Source: Dactylorhiza incarnata (lineage: Eukaryota > Streptophyta > Magnoliopsida > Asparagales > Orchidaceae). From it: DNA of 64,000 bases. Below are positions 54,553 through 64,000 of the stretch, in pieces; positions within the stretch are counted from its first letter, which is position 1, and each line of letters begins with the position of its first letter. Location of the stretch: contig JAWHQI010000239.1 of the NCBI GenBank assembly GCA_033032865.1, forward strand, positions 1,388,501 to 1,452,500. Reading direction: 5' to 3'. Both the position numbers and the translations under genes were made by a program. The notes beneath the pieces were generated by a model that searched no databases, was not told where the DNA came from, and saw only the letters and a list, made by a program, of their open reading frames with translations.

Positions 54553-56638
54553 AAAAATAAGGACTTTTCCTCTTAAATATAAATGATTTTTATTATAAAA
54601 TGATTAAACATGAGAAAATCTAATTAATTTTGGAAGTTTACTAATATAAATACCTAGAAAAATTTATCGATAACCATTCTTTCTAGTGCTGAAATTAATT
54701 TTAATTAGCAATAGAATTTATGTAATCACAAATTATTGTTTAGAATTTTAAATGACAAATATTTTACATATAGCCAATTTTTTCTGATTCCTCCGCTAAC
54801 ATTTTGACCCATATATCCTTTCACTCTACTTTCTGCAGTTATCAAATTTCATTCTCATTTCATATTTATATTATAAAGATACTCAAAATTAGCATAGTAT
54901 AGTTATATCCTATCATAAATACTATTCTAAAATAGTAAAACTCGTGATTTAAAAAAAATACTAATTTTTTTGGTCAAAATAAATTGATCCTAACCGTCTA
55001 TTGGCTTCCATTAATTCTCCACTGTTTGCACTCCCTAATGTCATCGCATGCCCCTCATTTCTTCTCGATCCCGTTGGTTCCTAGGGCATCCCCGTAAATC
55101 AAGATTTCTTCCCGCATCGCTCACCCGTTCACCGTAAGCCTTCCTCGCTCCTTCAGCAACTCGCGATGCCTGAGCGTGATCCAATGTATGTAAATCTCAT
55201 CCCAAACGACGATACATGGTGGGGAGTAGCATTATGGCACCATCGGCGTTGCCCCTCCCGCTGCCACCTCTGCTTTGCACCGCTGATGGAAAGTAGTGAG
55301 AAGAGGATCTGATCTCGCTCCAAACATCTCATCATCAGGTGAACAGACATCAAACTCACCCCCTCCTTTTTATCTACCATCTCTATTCTAAGGTTTTTCT
55401 TCTCCGTCTCATTGTTAGATTTGTCGAAATGATATGCAACTCCGGCGGGCTAAACCTGTTCCTCTGTTTCTATTTCCATTATGTGTTTAATCTTCTTGCT
55501 GGGCTCTACAAGCCCAGTATCCACATTTCTTATTTCTTTTTCACTGTTTCCAATTGATCTGCATTATGTTATTAGCGATGTGCTCTCTAATGTGCTCCGT
55601 CCCTCACCTTCTTCCATTTCAAAGACACGAACTTAAATTATATATTTTTAAAAGTATAATTTTTTTTGCTGGTTGGTTGGTTTGTGGAAGGGGAGAACTG
55701 AGGAAGCGGGAGAGAGGAAGGATCAATGATGTAATGGTGGTTGCACAAAAATATGAATGGAGCCATGCATCACTTTCTTGATGACAATGAGAAAGCTAGC
55801 AGAGCGCCTTGTTGTATAATGGGACTCAGACTTGTTCTTTTTCCTGTTTTTGTGACATTTTTGTTTGCATCTCGAATGGAAAATGGAGATTTGGGAGATT
55901 AAAACGTGGTTTTGTGATTGGATTATGGGTTGACGATGATCATTATCGTCCAAATTATTGCTGGATTAAATGATTAACATAAAATATGCTACTATGATTG
56001 ACCATCTCTTTTGTTCTTTTTTGAGGCCGCTGAGGATTGGTCCCTTTCTGTTTAAACATCGACATCTTAGTGGAGCTGAATTGCTTGATGAACATTAAAT
56101 TATTATTAGTTTATTCTCATATTATATTGATAAAATATATGTTAGCATACAATTTGGGCAAAAATGTAATTTTAGTCCCAAAAAATTCACCTTTTTAGGT
56201 GATTGTTATTAGTAATACAAAAATGACGCATCTCCTCCAGTCTACCGCATCTCCGATCTCTTCCTCCCCACGATGCCTTCCTCGTAGGTGAGGAGTCAAA
56301 GCTCGAAGGAACTTTCCAACCGTTGATGGAAGATGTTGATGCTCATCATCCTCCCAAAGGCTTGATGTATTTTTCCTCTTCAACTCTCTTATATCACCGG
56401 GATTTCATTTATATTTGCATAGTAGAATGTAAATCTGCATCTTGTTGTAATTTCTCTTTTTGCTTCTTCTGGGTTTCTTGGAGTAAATCTTCTCCTTTTT
56501 CGTGTCTTGAACTTTTGAAATGTGCAAGGAAATTGTTAGGAAACAAAAGCATTTTTTGGGTACTATATATGTTCCGATTAAAAAATAGAATTTTGAATGG
56601 TGCTAGGGTCACTTCTGATTGTGTGGTATTTTATGCAG
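54553..56638. other. CACTA interior, unrecognised
   Basis: AT-rich DNA with CT-rich blocks near 55020-55330 and 56220-56340 that look like 5' untranslated regions of captured genes. Short open frames occur but none resembles a known protein. The last part, up to the ttatgcag acceptor at 56638, is probably the retained intron of the captured uS17 gene. Confidence 0.4.
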
Positions 56639-56870
56639 ACTGAGAAAGTCTTCTTGAAGCAACCAAAGGTGTTATTAAGGTGACATGTTAATGACGATTT
56701 TCTCCTTTTTCTTATTTTAGCTTCTAATGTTTACCACTTAGTTTTTGAAAAGCTGGGAAATGGTGCAGCTCAAAAAAATTTGTCAAGGTATATAGGCCTG
56801 TGAAGGCTGGCAACTGCTTCTGGAAGAATGTTGGTTTGAGATTTAAGACTCCTAGAGAGGCCATTGAAGG
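56639..56870 (+). pseudogene. RPS11: Captured fragment of cytosolic ribosomal protein uS17 gene
   Basis: After an acceptor-like tattttatgcag the text reads TEKVFLKQPKV, then after an interval [24 protein letters not shown], ending at a gg|gtacc donor-like site. In plants the N-terminus of 40S protein S11 (uS17) reads TEKAFLKQPKVF ... [21 protein letters not shown], so the match is strong. The exon boundaries kept around it show capture from genomic DNA rather than from an mRNA copy. The middle (about 56680-56785) is rearranged and stopped, and the rest of the gene is absent, so it is not functional. Confidence 0.85.
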
Positions 56871-57329
56871 TACCCCCTGAATTCCTTTGTCCATGTTTTC
56901 TAACCATATTATGGCTTCGTTTGGCGCGTTGGTGGCCGTCGTGAACGCGGTGGTCATGAACCATCATTCGTGAACGCCCAACCTCACCTAAAACATTTCA
57001 TGCATTTTATGCACAAAACTAGTTTAATTTCTTGGAAGCAGGCGTAACCTTTCATGCCAAATGTACATTCTATGATAATTGCGTTTTTGTCCAAACTCAC
57101 CGGAGCAAATAAGATGCGCCAATCGAAGACTAAGTCATTTTATTAACACCTTGATTGCAAGGTTAGGGAGGAAAAAAATAGATTTTCTGATGAGGGAAAA
57201 TAAAAGAAAGGATATGCATTTTTTCTATTTCATTGGATGTATTAAGAGAAAAATTATTCTGTGTAGAATAAAAAGCAAAAAAATTCTCGTGATGGTTGTG
57301 TTTGTTAAGCATGCAATGTATTTTCTTGC

Positions 57330-57482
57330 CAGAATAAGTGATATTTGTTCAGTTCTTGATGGCGACCTATGTCAACAATGTTTTCGACAAGTTTGTCAAA
57401 AACTTTTTGGAGAAGAATTCTCTCCGATTGAAGCAGACCGAAATCTACCATATGCAAGTATCCAGTCATTGAATGCCAGGTA
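57330..57482 (+). pseudogene. Possible captured exon, unknown gene
   Basis: Bounded by atatttgttcag (acceptor-like) and gaatgccag|gtaaca (donor-like). Open throughout in the frame DGDLCQQCFRQVCQK ... SIQSLNA. I do not recognise the protein. Higher GC than its surroundings suggests exon origin. The parts on either side (56871-57329, 57483-58166) are AT-rich and look like intron. Confidence 0.35.
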
Positions 57483-58166
57483 ACATTGATCCTTTTCTCT
57501 GATGTTGGGTTCTTACTTTTTAGTTAATTGTCTTTAATCAAACTTGTTAGGATTGAGAATGACCTCAAAATAGTGTTGGGATAGGATAATTATTGCTAAA
57601 TGCAATCCAGTACTATATGTAATTCCTTTGTAACTAATTGCATCATTTATATAGACAATTAAAACAAAGTTAAACTAAATATGTTATTTTAACCCATAAT
57701 TTTTCCCTTTTCCTAAAACCTACATGATTCAATCTCTTAAAATTACATTTTGAACTTCGGATTCATATGAAATATGATCTCTACTATCAATCTGTGGCAC
57801 TAAATGTTAAGTATTTCCAGAGCATCCTATGTTATTGCCTAGGTCTGTGTATATATGTGTATGAGTTCTTATGTGTATTAAAGTTAGATATATCCTTTCG
57901 GCAGAAATTTTCTCAACAGATCATCATCAGTCTATTCCCCATAATAACGAAATGCTTTGTCAATATCTTCCGGTAACTTAAATTTATATTGGTGCCCAGG
58001 TAGGAAAAAAATTCTAGTTCTGCTAGTGTTGAGTGCTCTTCTCCAATATCATTGCTGCAAAGTAAAATTAAATAACTTTTAGTTTTTTTCCTAAAAGTTC
58101 GCACTTCTGACGTGATTAACTAACATATGCGTTTTTTATTTATTTCCATTTTTTGCATCAAAACAG

Positions 58167-58326
58167 GAAAATCACATGTGAGTCCATGAACCCGGCAAGG
58201 TGTTTAGAGTCCATGAACCCGGCAAGGTGTTTAGGACCAGCTATCATTGCTAGCAATTTCAACAAGATTTGGATGTACATGATATCACCTGTTATCAGGA
58301 AAAAAATTAAATCATTTTCTCTATAG
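58167..58326 (+). pseudogene. Captured aquaporin (NIP-like) exon with duplicated NPA motif
   Basis: After an acceptor-like tgcatcaaaacag the frame reads ESMNPARCL twice, then GPAIIASNFNKIWMYMISPV, then stops at 58324-58326. SMNPAR followed by LGPAI and IW-Y---P is the second NPA-motif region of NOD26-like (NIP) aquaporins, channel proteins for water and small solutes. The 27-bp unit agtccatgaacccggcaagg(tgtttag) is tandemly duplicated (58181-58207, 58208-58234), adding nine residues in frame. Only this exon is present, so it makes no channel. Confidence 0.75.
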
Positions 58327-58524
58327 AAATTTGTATTGAGTTTAAGAAGAGCTGATAGCTCTATTATTTTGTATTGAGGGGTTTGGGCTATCTCCCACCC
58401 TTTTTTTTAATTAATAAAATAATATAAGTTGGCCAAATTTTTCTATGCAATGAGTATTTTATTTATTCTTCTGTCTGAATGTTTAATAATGAATTGTAAT
58501 TAATATCAAATGAAATGAGTTATG

Positions 58525-58820
58525 ATATTTAAGCGACCGAATTAATTTGGTCACAAAACTTCACTTAGTGACCAAATTTATTTGGTCACAGAAACTTCTC
58601 TTAGTGACCAAATTAATTTGGTCACTGAATGTCTTTTAGTGACTAAATTAATTTGGCCATAAAATATGAACATTTATTGACTAAAGTTTGTTTGGTCACT
58701 AAAGACATTTAGTGACGGGGCTTTAGTGACGACTTTGTGGCGAAATAAATTTGGTCACTAAATGTTATTAGTGATCAAAATATAACATTCAGTGACGAAA
58801 ATTTTCGTCAGTAAAAGTCA
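58525..58820. repeat. CACTA subterminal motif cluster, right
   Basis: About ten copies of TTAGTGACCAAATTAATTTGGTCAC-type units (core TTTAGTGAC), in both orientations. The core matches the left cluster, but the right motifs mostly read ccaaatt where the left read gaaatat. Confidence 0.85.
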
Positions 58821-58834
58821 ATTTTCTTGTATTA

Positions 58835-59054
58835 TATTTGAAGCTAAATCCCTCATTTCCACTGCAACCTGTTGTTCATCGACTACTAAAAAAATAGTAT
58901 GGTTAACTCATATTCTCTATCGGATGTAGGGCTCTGAGTTTATTTTGAAAAGGTGCTATGGGCAAAAATCAGACAACTGGATGAAAAGTTATGGATGTTT
59001 GAAGTTCATGTCAATCAGAGCTAAATCGCGTTGTACTATTAGAATGGGTAAATC
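58835..59054. repeat. Satellite, continuation after the CACTA element
   Basis: atttgaagctaaatccctcatttccactgcaacc continues the unit broken at 54291 (atttggagctaaatctcg). About 1.2 units, ending where an A-type LTR starts. Confidence 0.88.
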
Positions 59055-59298
59055 TGTAACATCCCCCAAACGACTAGACCCCTAGGATGGTTTTTTCATG
59101 ACCAGTTCATGACAAAACCCTAGGATACGCAAAGAGAATTGAAGAGCTTAGGCTCGAGGTGAAAATCACAGTGGCCTGCAAATAGTAATTTCCAATTACC
59201 TAGGCTAGGGTTGGCCATAGGGCATCACCGTGACCCATGACCCCCATGACATAAGTAACCCAGTAAAGGAGTCCCCTCGTAATGCCCCAATGATCCAA
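59055..59298 (+). repeat. A-type LTR, first 244 bp only
   Basis: TGTAACATCCCCCAAACgACTAGACCCCTAG matches 29549 and 37910 (quoted here in parts: TGTAACATCCCCCAAAC). Similarity fades near 59298. The next 99 bp (59299-59397) is GC-rich with ggcgctagcgg motifs that resemble, in inverted orientation, the repeat part of the copia4 LTR. Confidence 0.8.
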
Positions 59299-59397
59299 CT
59301 GCAAAAAGAAGGAGTATTGAATGCGGCGCTAGAGCCGGCGCTAGCGGCTAGCACTGGCGGTAGTGGTGGTTTAGGTGAACCGCTGAGATGAACACCG

Positions 59398-60490
59398 TGT
59401 TGGACATGTTTGTCACATCCCTTTGTTTGAGAATAACAAATCCCAAATTGTATTTGATCTTGCTTGTCGTGTGTTTATAGTGTGCAGGAACTATAGGTGC
59501 AATACTCCACAGGTAGAAAGCGGCTTGGAATCAACAAACTGAATTGGAGCACTACCGCCAGCGCTACCACTACCGCCTGGCGCTATCTAAAGTTCGTACA
59601 AAGCGCCGCGCCACTGACGGTTTCGCAACCGCTCCACCCGAGCGATACCGCCAGCGCTATCGCTACCGCCAGCGCTATCTCAAGTTCGTGCACAGCGCCA
59701 CGCCGCCGACGGTTGCGCAACCGCTCCATACGAACGCTACCGCAGGCGCTTGGAGCTACCGCAGGAGCTATCTTCAAGTTCTATAAATTGATGGGCTCTC
59801 TCTCCTTTCGGTCAGTGCTTCCAGAGAGATTACTTGTGCCAAATTCCAGAGCTGCTACTCTGCCGAAAGTTCATCTCCCACTCAAAGCCAAAGAGGATTT
59901 CTGGAGAAGGAAGCCACCACGGTGCATCCGAAGAACGATCGCTTCAACCTCGCTTATGCTACATCGATCCTTCATCATCATCTTCAGAGATCTCATATAG
60001 GGAGTTTCATTATTGTTATATTTGTTTTCATTCCATATATTTTTGTAACCGTTTAGAGAATTCCCCTTGTGCTGGCGACTAGTTCTAGGTGATTAGATCT
60101 AGGGGGGTTCTAGGCCATATCCGGTGAAGGATTGGCTAGAGCGTCTTGAGGCCATATCCGGGGAAGGATAGACTAAAGCCAACCGGTTTGTGGGGATACA
60201 AGTCGGTATAGAAAAGGAAAACTTGTTTTTACTTTGTACGCCTCCGATTTCTAGCGATATAGAAATAAAATTTATGTAAACACTTTTTTATATAATATAA
60301 TCATGTCTCTTTTTGTGTTTACTTGATTTCTATCATTTGGCATAATTTATAGAATTGCAAATTACAATTGTTTCCTCCTTTAAGTTAAATTGTTTTTATG
60401 TTCTAATTTTCTCTAAACAATTTAGTAAAAAATTAAAAAGATTTTTATTCCCTTAATCACCCCCCTCTAAGGGCGCCAATCGATCCAACA
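59398..60490 (+). repeat. copia4 5' LTR
   Basis: 1,093 bp with inverted ends TGTTGGA / TCCAACA. It has a TATA box ctataaattg at 59781-59790. Between about 59556 and 59760 two diverged tandem units of roughly 110 bp carry taccgccagcgctat motifs. The end is set by the PBS two bases on. Confidence 0.87.
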
Positions 60491-60492
60491 AG

Positions 60493-60504
60493 TGGTATCA
60501 GAGG
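60493..60504 (+). other. copia4 primer binding site
   Basis: TGGTATCAGAGG, complementary to initiator tRNA-Met, two bases after the LTR end. Confidence 0.9.
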
Positions 60505-60539
60505 TAGGTTATTCCAAATGGTTTAAAAACTAGGAATAA

Positions 60540-61686
60540 TAGCGTCTTATGATCTCGCTTTTTCCGAGGGTCAGGGAATTAGTAGACCTCCACTATTTAT
60601 CGGGTCAGATTATAATTACTGGAAAAATAGGAAGAGATGTTTCCTTATGACCCTAGATATTGAGGTATGGAATATGGTCGAAGAGGAATACTCTCCTCCT
60701 ACATGTGTAGTTGGAGATATTACTTTAGAGAAACCAAAAGATAAATGAGATGATAGGGATAAGCTAAAATGCAAAAACAACGCCAAGGCCATGAATGCTT
60801 TATTTTGTGCATTAGATAGAAATGAATTTAATAGAATTTCTGCATGTACTACTGCTTATGAAATTGGAATCATTTGGAAGTTACTCATGAAGGTACATCG
60901 AAGGTTAAAGATTCAAAGCTTTTCCAACTTGAGTCGGAATATGAAAAATTCCGGATGGATGAAAGTGAAGATGTTGATGCCATGTACACGCGCTTCACAA
61001 AGATCGTCAATGCCTCCAAAGCACTTGGAAAGACCTTCTCCAACGGCGACTTGGTCCGAAAGATCCTTCGTTCCCTTCCACCAAAATTCAACCCGAAGGT
61101 GACGGTCATTTCATAATCGCACAATCTAAGGACGCTCCAAGTTGAGAGCCTCATTGGGAATCTCAAAACCCATGATGTAGAACTCAAAATCCAACATGAT
61201 GAATACAACAAGGAGCCAAAGAAGAAGGCGTTGGCATTAAAATCAAAGAAGGAGTTCCAAGAGGATGAGGATGAAGATGAAGAAAGTCTTTTGGTGAAGA
61301 ACTTCCGTAAGTTCATGCGAAATCCGGAAAGGCGAAACACTTTCCGGAAATTTATCCAAAAGGATGGAAGATGGAAAGGGTCATCCTCAAAGAAGGAAAA
61401 GGAGAGCGATGATGAAGAAGAAAGACGTCCACCAGAATGCTTTCATTGTAGGAAGAACGGGCACATTCGGAGCCAGTGCCCAAAGTTCTTGAAGGAGAAG
61501 AAAGAAAAGCGGCACAAAGGGAAGGAGAAGAAGAAAGTGCTACAAGCTAGAACATGGGACTCCTCCTCCTCCTCCTCCTCCGAAGAATCAAGCGGGTCAT
61601 CATCAAGCGAAGATGAGGGTACCAGCGCCATGGTTCTGGAAAATTTGGGCTCGGATATCGAGGAGAGGGCTACCCCCCGGCGTTAG
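60540..61686 (+). pseudogene. gag: copia4 gag
   Basis: Blocks in order: RPPLFIGSDYNYWK (start of gag), KAMNALFCALD, FQLESEYEKFRMDESED, MYTRFTKIVNASKALGK, ILRSLPPKFNPKVT, then a zinc knuckle CFHCRKNGHIRSQC near 61438-61480. The Ser-rich acidic tail runs to a stop at 61684-61686. Stops near 60520, 60747 and 61114 and at least two frame changes (about 60870, 61110) break it. After the knuckle the sequence near 61672-61712 has GGCGTTAGCC-type inverted motifs. No start codon can be chosen with confidence. Confidence 0.85.
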
Positions 61687-62764
61687 CCACTAACGCCGAC
61701 GCTAACACCTCATACCAGAAACCTGAATTTTCTTTTTCAAAATGCTTTCCTTCTGTAAATCCAATTTATTCCAGCAAGAAAATTTTCCATAAATGGTCTC
61801 AACCCCCTTTATTTCGTGTGTAAACTATTATAGGTTAGGTCACACATCTAGTTCTTGCAGGAAAATAAAACAAAATGCTTTAAAACAAATCTGGGTACCT
61901 AAGTCTTCCACTTATTCTATGGGTGGTACCACTTGGGTATCCGGATCTTTACTCTCATCTTCTTTCTAGATGTGCAGGCAGGCTAAGGATAATGAATACG
62001 TGTGGTACATGGATTCAGGATGCTCCAAGCACATGACGGGCAATAAAGCAAAGTTCCTTAGCCTAGAAAAGAAGAAGGGAGGGATCGTGACGTTTGGTGA
62101 TAACGAAAAAGGAAGAATCATGGGAATTGGTACAGTTGGTAACAAATCCTTTACTACATCTAATGTTCTTTATGTGAAAGGATTAAAACACAACTTAATT
62201 TCGATTAGCCAATTATGTGATAAAGGATTAGATGTGTTATTTGAATCTTCCACTAATCTATGCAAAATATCTAATCCTACTACAAAAGATATTTTACTAA
62301 CTGCACCAAGAATACATAATGTTTATATAGTTTCTTTTCATGATCTTTCTAAATCATCTATAAAATGCTTTATCACTAAAAATGATGAATTAGAACTTTG
62401 ACATAGAAGACTAGGGCATGCTAGCACAAAGCTCATTGTAAAACTTGCCAAAAGTAATTTAATTAGAGGATTGACTATGTTAAATGGAACTTTGCCTTCA
62501 CTTTGTTCATCACGTCAAAAAGGTAAATTTTCTAGATCCTCTTTCAAAAGTAAAAATTTCATTTCTACTATAAGACCTTTACAAATAATTCATATGAATC
62601 TTTTTGGTCCCGTTAGCACTCCAAGTCTTGGTGGTAGATTATATACATATGTTTTAATAGATGATTTTTCAAGATATTGTTGGACATTATTTCTCTCTTC
62701 CAAATCCGATGCGTTTTGTGAATTTGCAAAATTATGTACTCATATTCAAAATGAAAGTGATTTA
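61687..62764 (+). pseudogene. pol: copia4 protease and integrase N-terminal half
   Basis: The 61970-62401 frame begins just after a pyrimidine tract and a TAG, with WYMDSGCSKHMTGN (aspartic protease) and GLKHNLISISQLCDKG. The gag-pre-integrase region continues past a stop at 62399-62401 (HRRLGHAS). In the 62471-62791 frame the integrase core shows HMNLFGPVS, where the first catalytic Asp of the usual HMDLFGP is replaced by Asn (AAT, 62597-62599). The core is cut at 62764 by the Harbinger insertion before the second catalytic Asp. Non-functional. Confidence 0.87.
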
Positions 62765-64000
62765 GGATCCGTTTGGTTGGGCTGTTGCTGATGAGAAGCT
62801 GCTGATCAGAAATGGAGTTTTGAAAAAGAGCTGTTTCTGAAAAATGGAGTTTTGTTAAAAAACTGTTTGGGTGAAATGGAGTTTTCAGTGCTTATTGAAA
62901 TGGAGTTTTATAAATTTTGTTTGGGTTAAATGGAGTTTTTGAAAAAAAAAATTGTTGTTCCACAAAATACACAATCTTGATAATACTGACTATAATAGAT
63001 ATAAATACCAATAATTCATCTCACCATCTAAGACCTAGAAGTGTACAACTGTTGAGCTATATTTTCACGCAACGTGATCATCTCATCTACCCCTCCTGCT
63101 GTATCAGGACAAACTACTTGATGCCCTTGTGTGCTCACCCCCTCATCACCACCTCCCTGCTCGAACTCATTGAAATCAATATCCCTCCGCGACGGGTGCC
63201 TCCGAATAAAATTATGCAATGCCATTGTCGCCATCACAATATCGATTTGTTTTGCGAAGCTGTAGCTCGACATATCACGCAATATGGCCCACTTTTTCTT
63301 CCAAATCCCGAACGATCTTTCAATGACACTTCTAAGGGATGAGTGCGCGTGATTGAATATCTCTCGGCGTCCTTCCGGTGCACGCCCGCCACGAGCAAAG
63401 TCCGGGAGATGATAACGTGTCTCTGGATATGGTTTCAAGTATCCCCTTTGTAACGGATACCCAGAGTCCACCAAGTAATATTTTCCTGAAAACCAGGATC
63501 AAAATTCGTTATGCTTCAAAGGTGAGAAGTATAAAAAATGGAGTAGAAATCTTATTACCTGGTGGTGGATGTGGAAATTTGTAACGGGGATCCCGAAGCG
63601 CATAATTGAAAATGCAGCTATCATGCGCAGAGCCTTCCCAACCTGGCATAACAAACGTGAAACACATGTTGAAATCACAAGCAGCCATCACATTTTGTGT
63701 TGGCATGCCATGTCTCTCAATGTACGGTACTTGATCACGAACAGGTACGCATGCATGAACATGTGTTCCATCAATTGCACCGACACAATCTTTAAAGAAT
63801 GGCATGTAAAGTGTGTCATACAGAATCTCTGGCGGTGTGCTACTGAAAGATCTATCTAATGGTTGAATCACTTCGGCCTCCAGTAGTATCAACACGCGAA
63901 TGCCTTCTCCAAAAAACCTGCTAGCAGTCTCTGTCGAGTGCTGAAACCGCTCACATGTCTTCCTCATGACCTCGTTATGAGACAGTATGTCCAAGGTCAG
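62765..64000 (-). mobile_element. PIF/Harbinger DNA transposon (right end beyond window)
   Basis: Begins GGATCCGTTTGGTTGGG directly after TTA at 62762-62764. TTA is the 3-bp target preferred by PIF/Harbinger and the GTTTGGTTGGG ending is typical. The next 180 bp carries five copies of aatggagtttt, a subterminal repeat. The element encodes a HARBI1-like transposase on the minus strand. The companion Myb-like gene of this superfamily is not in the window. Confidence 0.87.
63028..64000 (-). CDS. PIF/Harbinger transposase (DDE_Tnp_4), 5' end outside window
   Basis: Exon 63559-64000 (start not in window) and exon 63028-63485; the 73-bp intron runs 63558 to 63486 (donor gtaata, acceptor tttcag) and preserves frame (PHPPPG then KYYLVDSG). 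About 299 residues are visible with no stop until TAG at 63028-63030. DDE catalytic candidates are D in GAIDGTHVHA, D in GSAHDSCIF and E in SVIERSFGIWKKKW; C-terminal ATMALHNFIRRH is also typical. The enzyme cuts and pastes the element at TTA/TAA sites in the nucleus. Length and motifs suit the nuclease half of a full-length transposase, so the gene may be intact. Confidence 0.9.

Larger units (their letters stand above)
54292..58834. mobile_element. Non-autonomous CACTA (En/Spm-like) element with captured gene pieces
   Basis: Left end TACTACAAGAAAACTGA; right end, complemented, TAATACAAGAAAATTGA. Both match the plant CACTA terminus CACTACAAGAAAA except at the outermost bases. Subterminal TTTAGTGACGAAA motifs follow at both ends. 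The element interrupts a satellite unit. A 3-bp target duplication is not clear (tag left, tat right). No transposase is visible in the 4.5 kb; instead there are fragments of at least two host genes. It would depend on an autonomous CACTA transposase. Confidence 0.85.
59398..62764 (+). mobile_element. copia4: truncated Ty1-copia element
   Basis: LTR (59398-60490), PBS, gag, zinc knuckle, protease, first half of integrase. The sequence stops at 62764, where a PIF/Harbinger element is inserted; the rest of the element may continue beyond the window. Protein blocks are most like copia1, so the two belong to related lineages, but the LTRs are unrelated. Confidence 0.88.

Noticed and set aside
54950..55800. 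Short frames in the CACTA interior as host genes
   Set aside because: No similarity to a known protein, no consistent splice pattern, and AT-rich composition.
1..64000. Endogenous pararetrovirus or other integrated plant virus
   Set aside because: All pol segments have adjacent LTR, PBS or integrase and fit Ty1-copia or Ty3-gypsy; no movement protein or viral coat motif was seen.
1..64000. tRNA, rRNA or snRNA genes
   Set aside because: tRNA-like words found are only PBS sequences; no cloverleaf or rRNA block was recognised by eye.

Overview
The window is intergenic heterochromatin-like DNA of a flowering plant. No intact host gene is visible. Nearly every base can be assigned to transposable elements nested in one another or to tandem repeats. 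Plant origin is shown by Ty1-copia primer binding sites matching plant initiator tRNA-Met, a Ty3-gypsy element of the plant-specific Tat lineage (second RNase H domain, antisense genes), a CACTA element with plant-type ends, a PIF/Harbinger transposase, and captured fragments of a cytosolic ribosomal protein uS17 (RPS11) gene and an aquaporin gene. The species cannot be named from the sequence.

Layout. 1-1461: a decayed antisense gag piece and LTR stub of a Tat-type gypsy. 1462-8555: copia1, a degenerate Ty1-copia element inserted into that LTR, 1.65-kb 5' LTR present and 3' end lost. 8556-35108: chromovirus-derived element A-I with about 4.9-kb LTRs (8556-13185 and 29549-34442) and a short decayed internal region; a 13.5-kb Tat element (13423-26909, minus strand) sits inside it with a 5-bp target duplication. 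34443-43600: second copy A-II (partial 5' LTR, internal region, 3' LTR), whose 3' LTR carries a solo LTR of the copia1 family (39423-40253). 43601-52190: four families of GC-rich tandem repeats, mostly hairpin-forming, interrupted by copia3 (47361-51405) with matching target duplications. 52198-59054: a satellite with a period of about 180 bp, split by a CACTA element (54292-58834). 59055-62764: a fragment of an A-type LTR, then copia4 (5' LTR, gag, protease, half an integrase). 62765-64000: a PIF/Harbinger element inserted in the copia4 integrase, its transposase running off the window end.

Most coding sequence is broken: copia1 has stops, frameshifts and a damaged reverse transcriptase active site; copia4 has a changed integrase catalytic residue; copia3 lacks gag, protease and integrase. 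The exception is the Tat element. Its gag-pol frame is continuous apart from three nonsense codons, and it carries two intact, intron-containing genes (598 and 573 codons) on the opposite strand, each with a TATA box. These antisense genes are the best candidates for poorly described biology. Other unusual signals are a dense W-box cluster in the A-type LTR, family-specific palindromic micro-motifs in copia LTRs that reappear in the copia coding regions, the hairpin arrays, and the gene fragments captured by the CACTA element.
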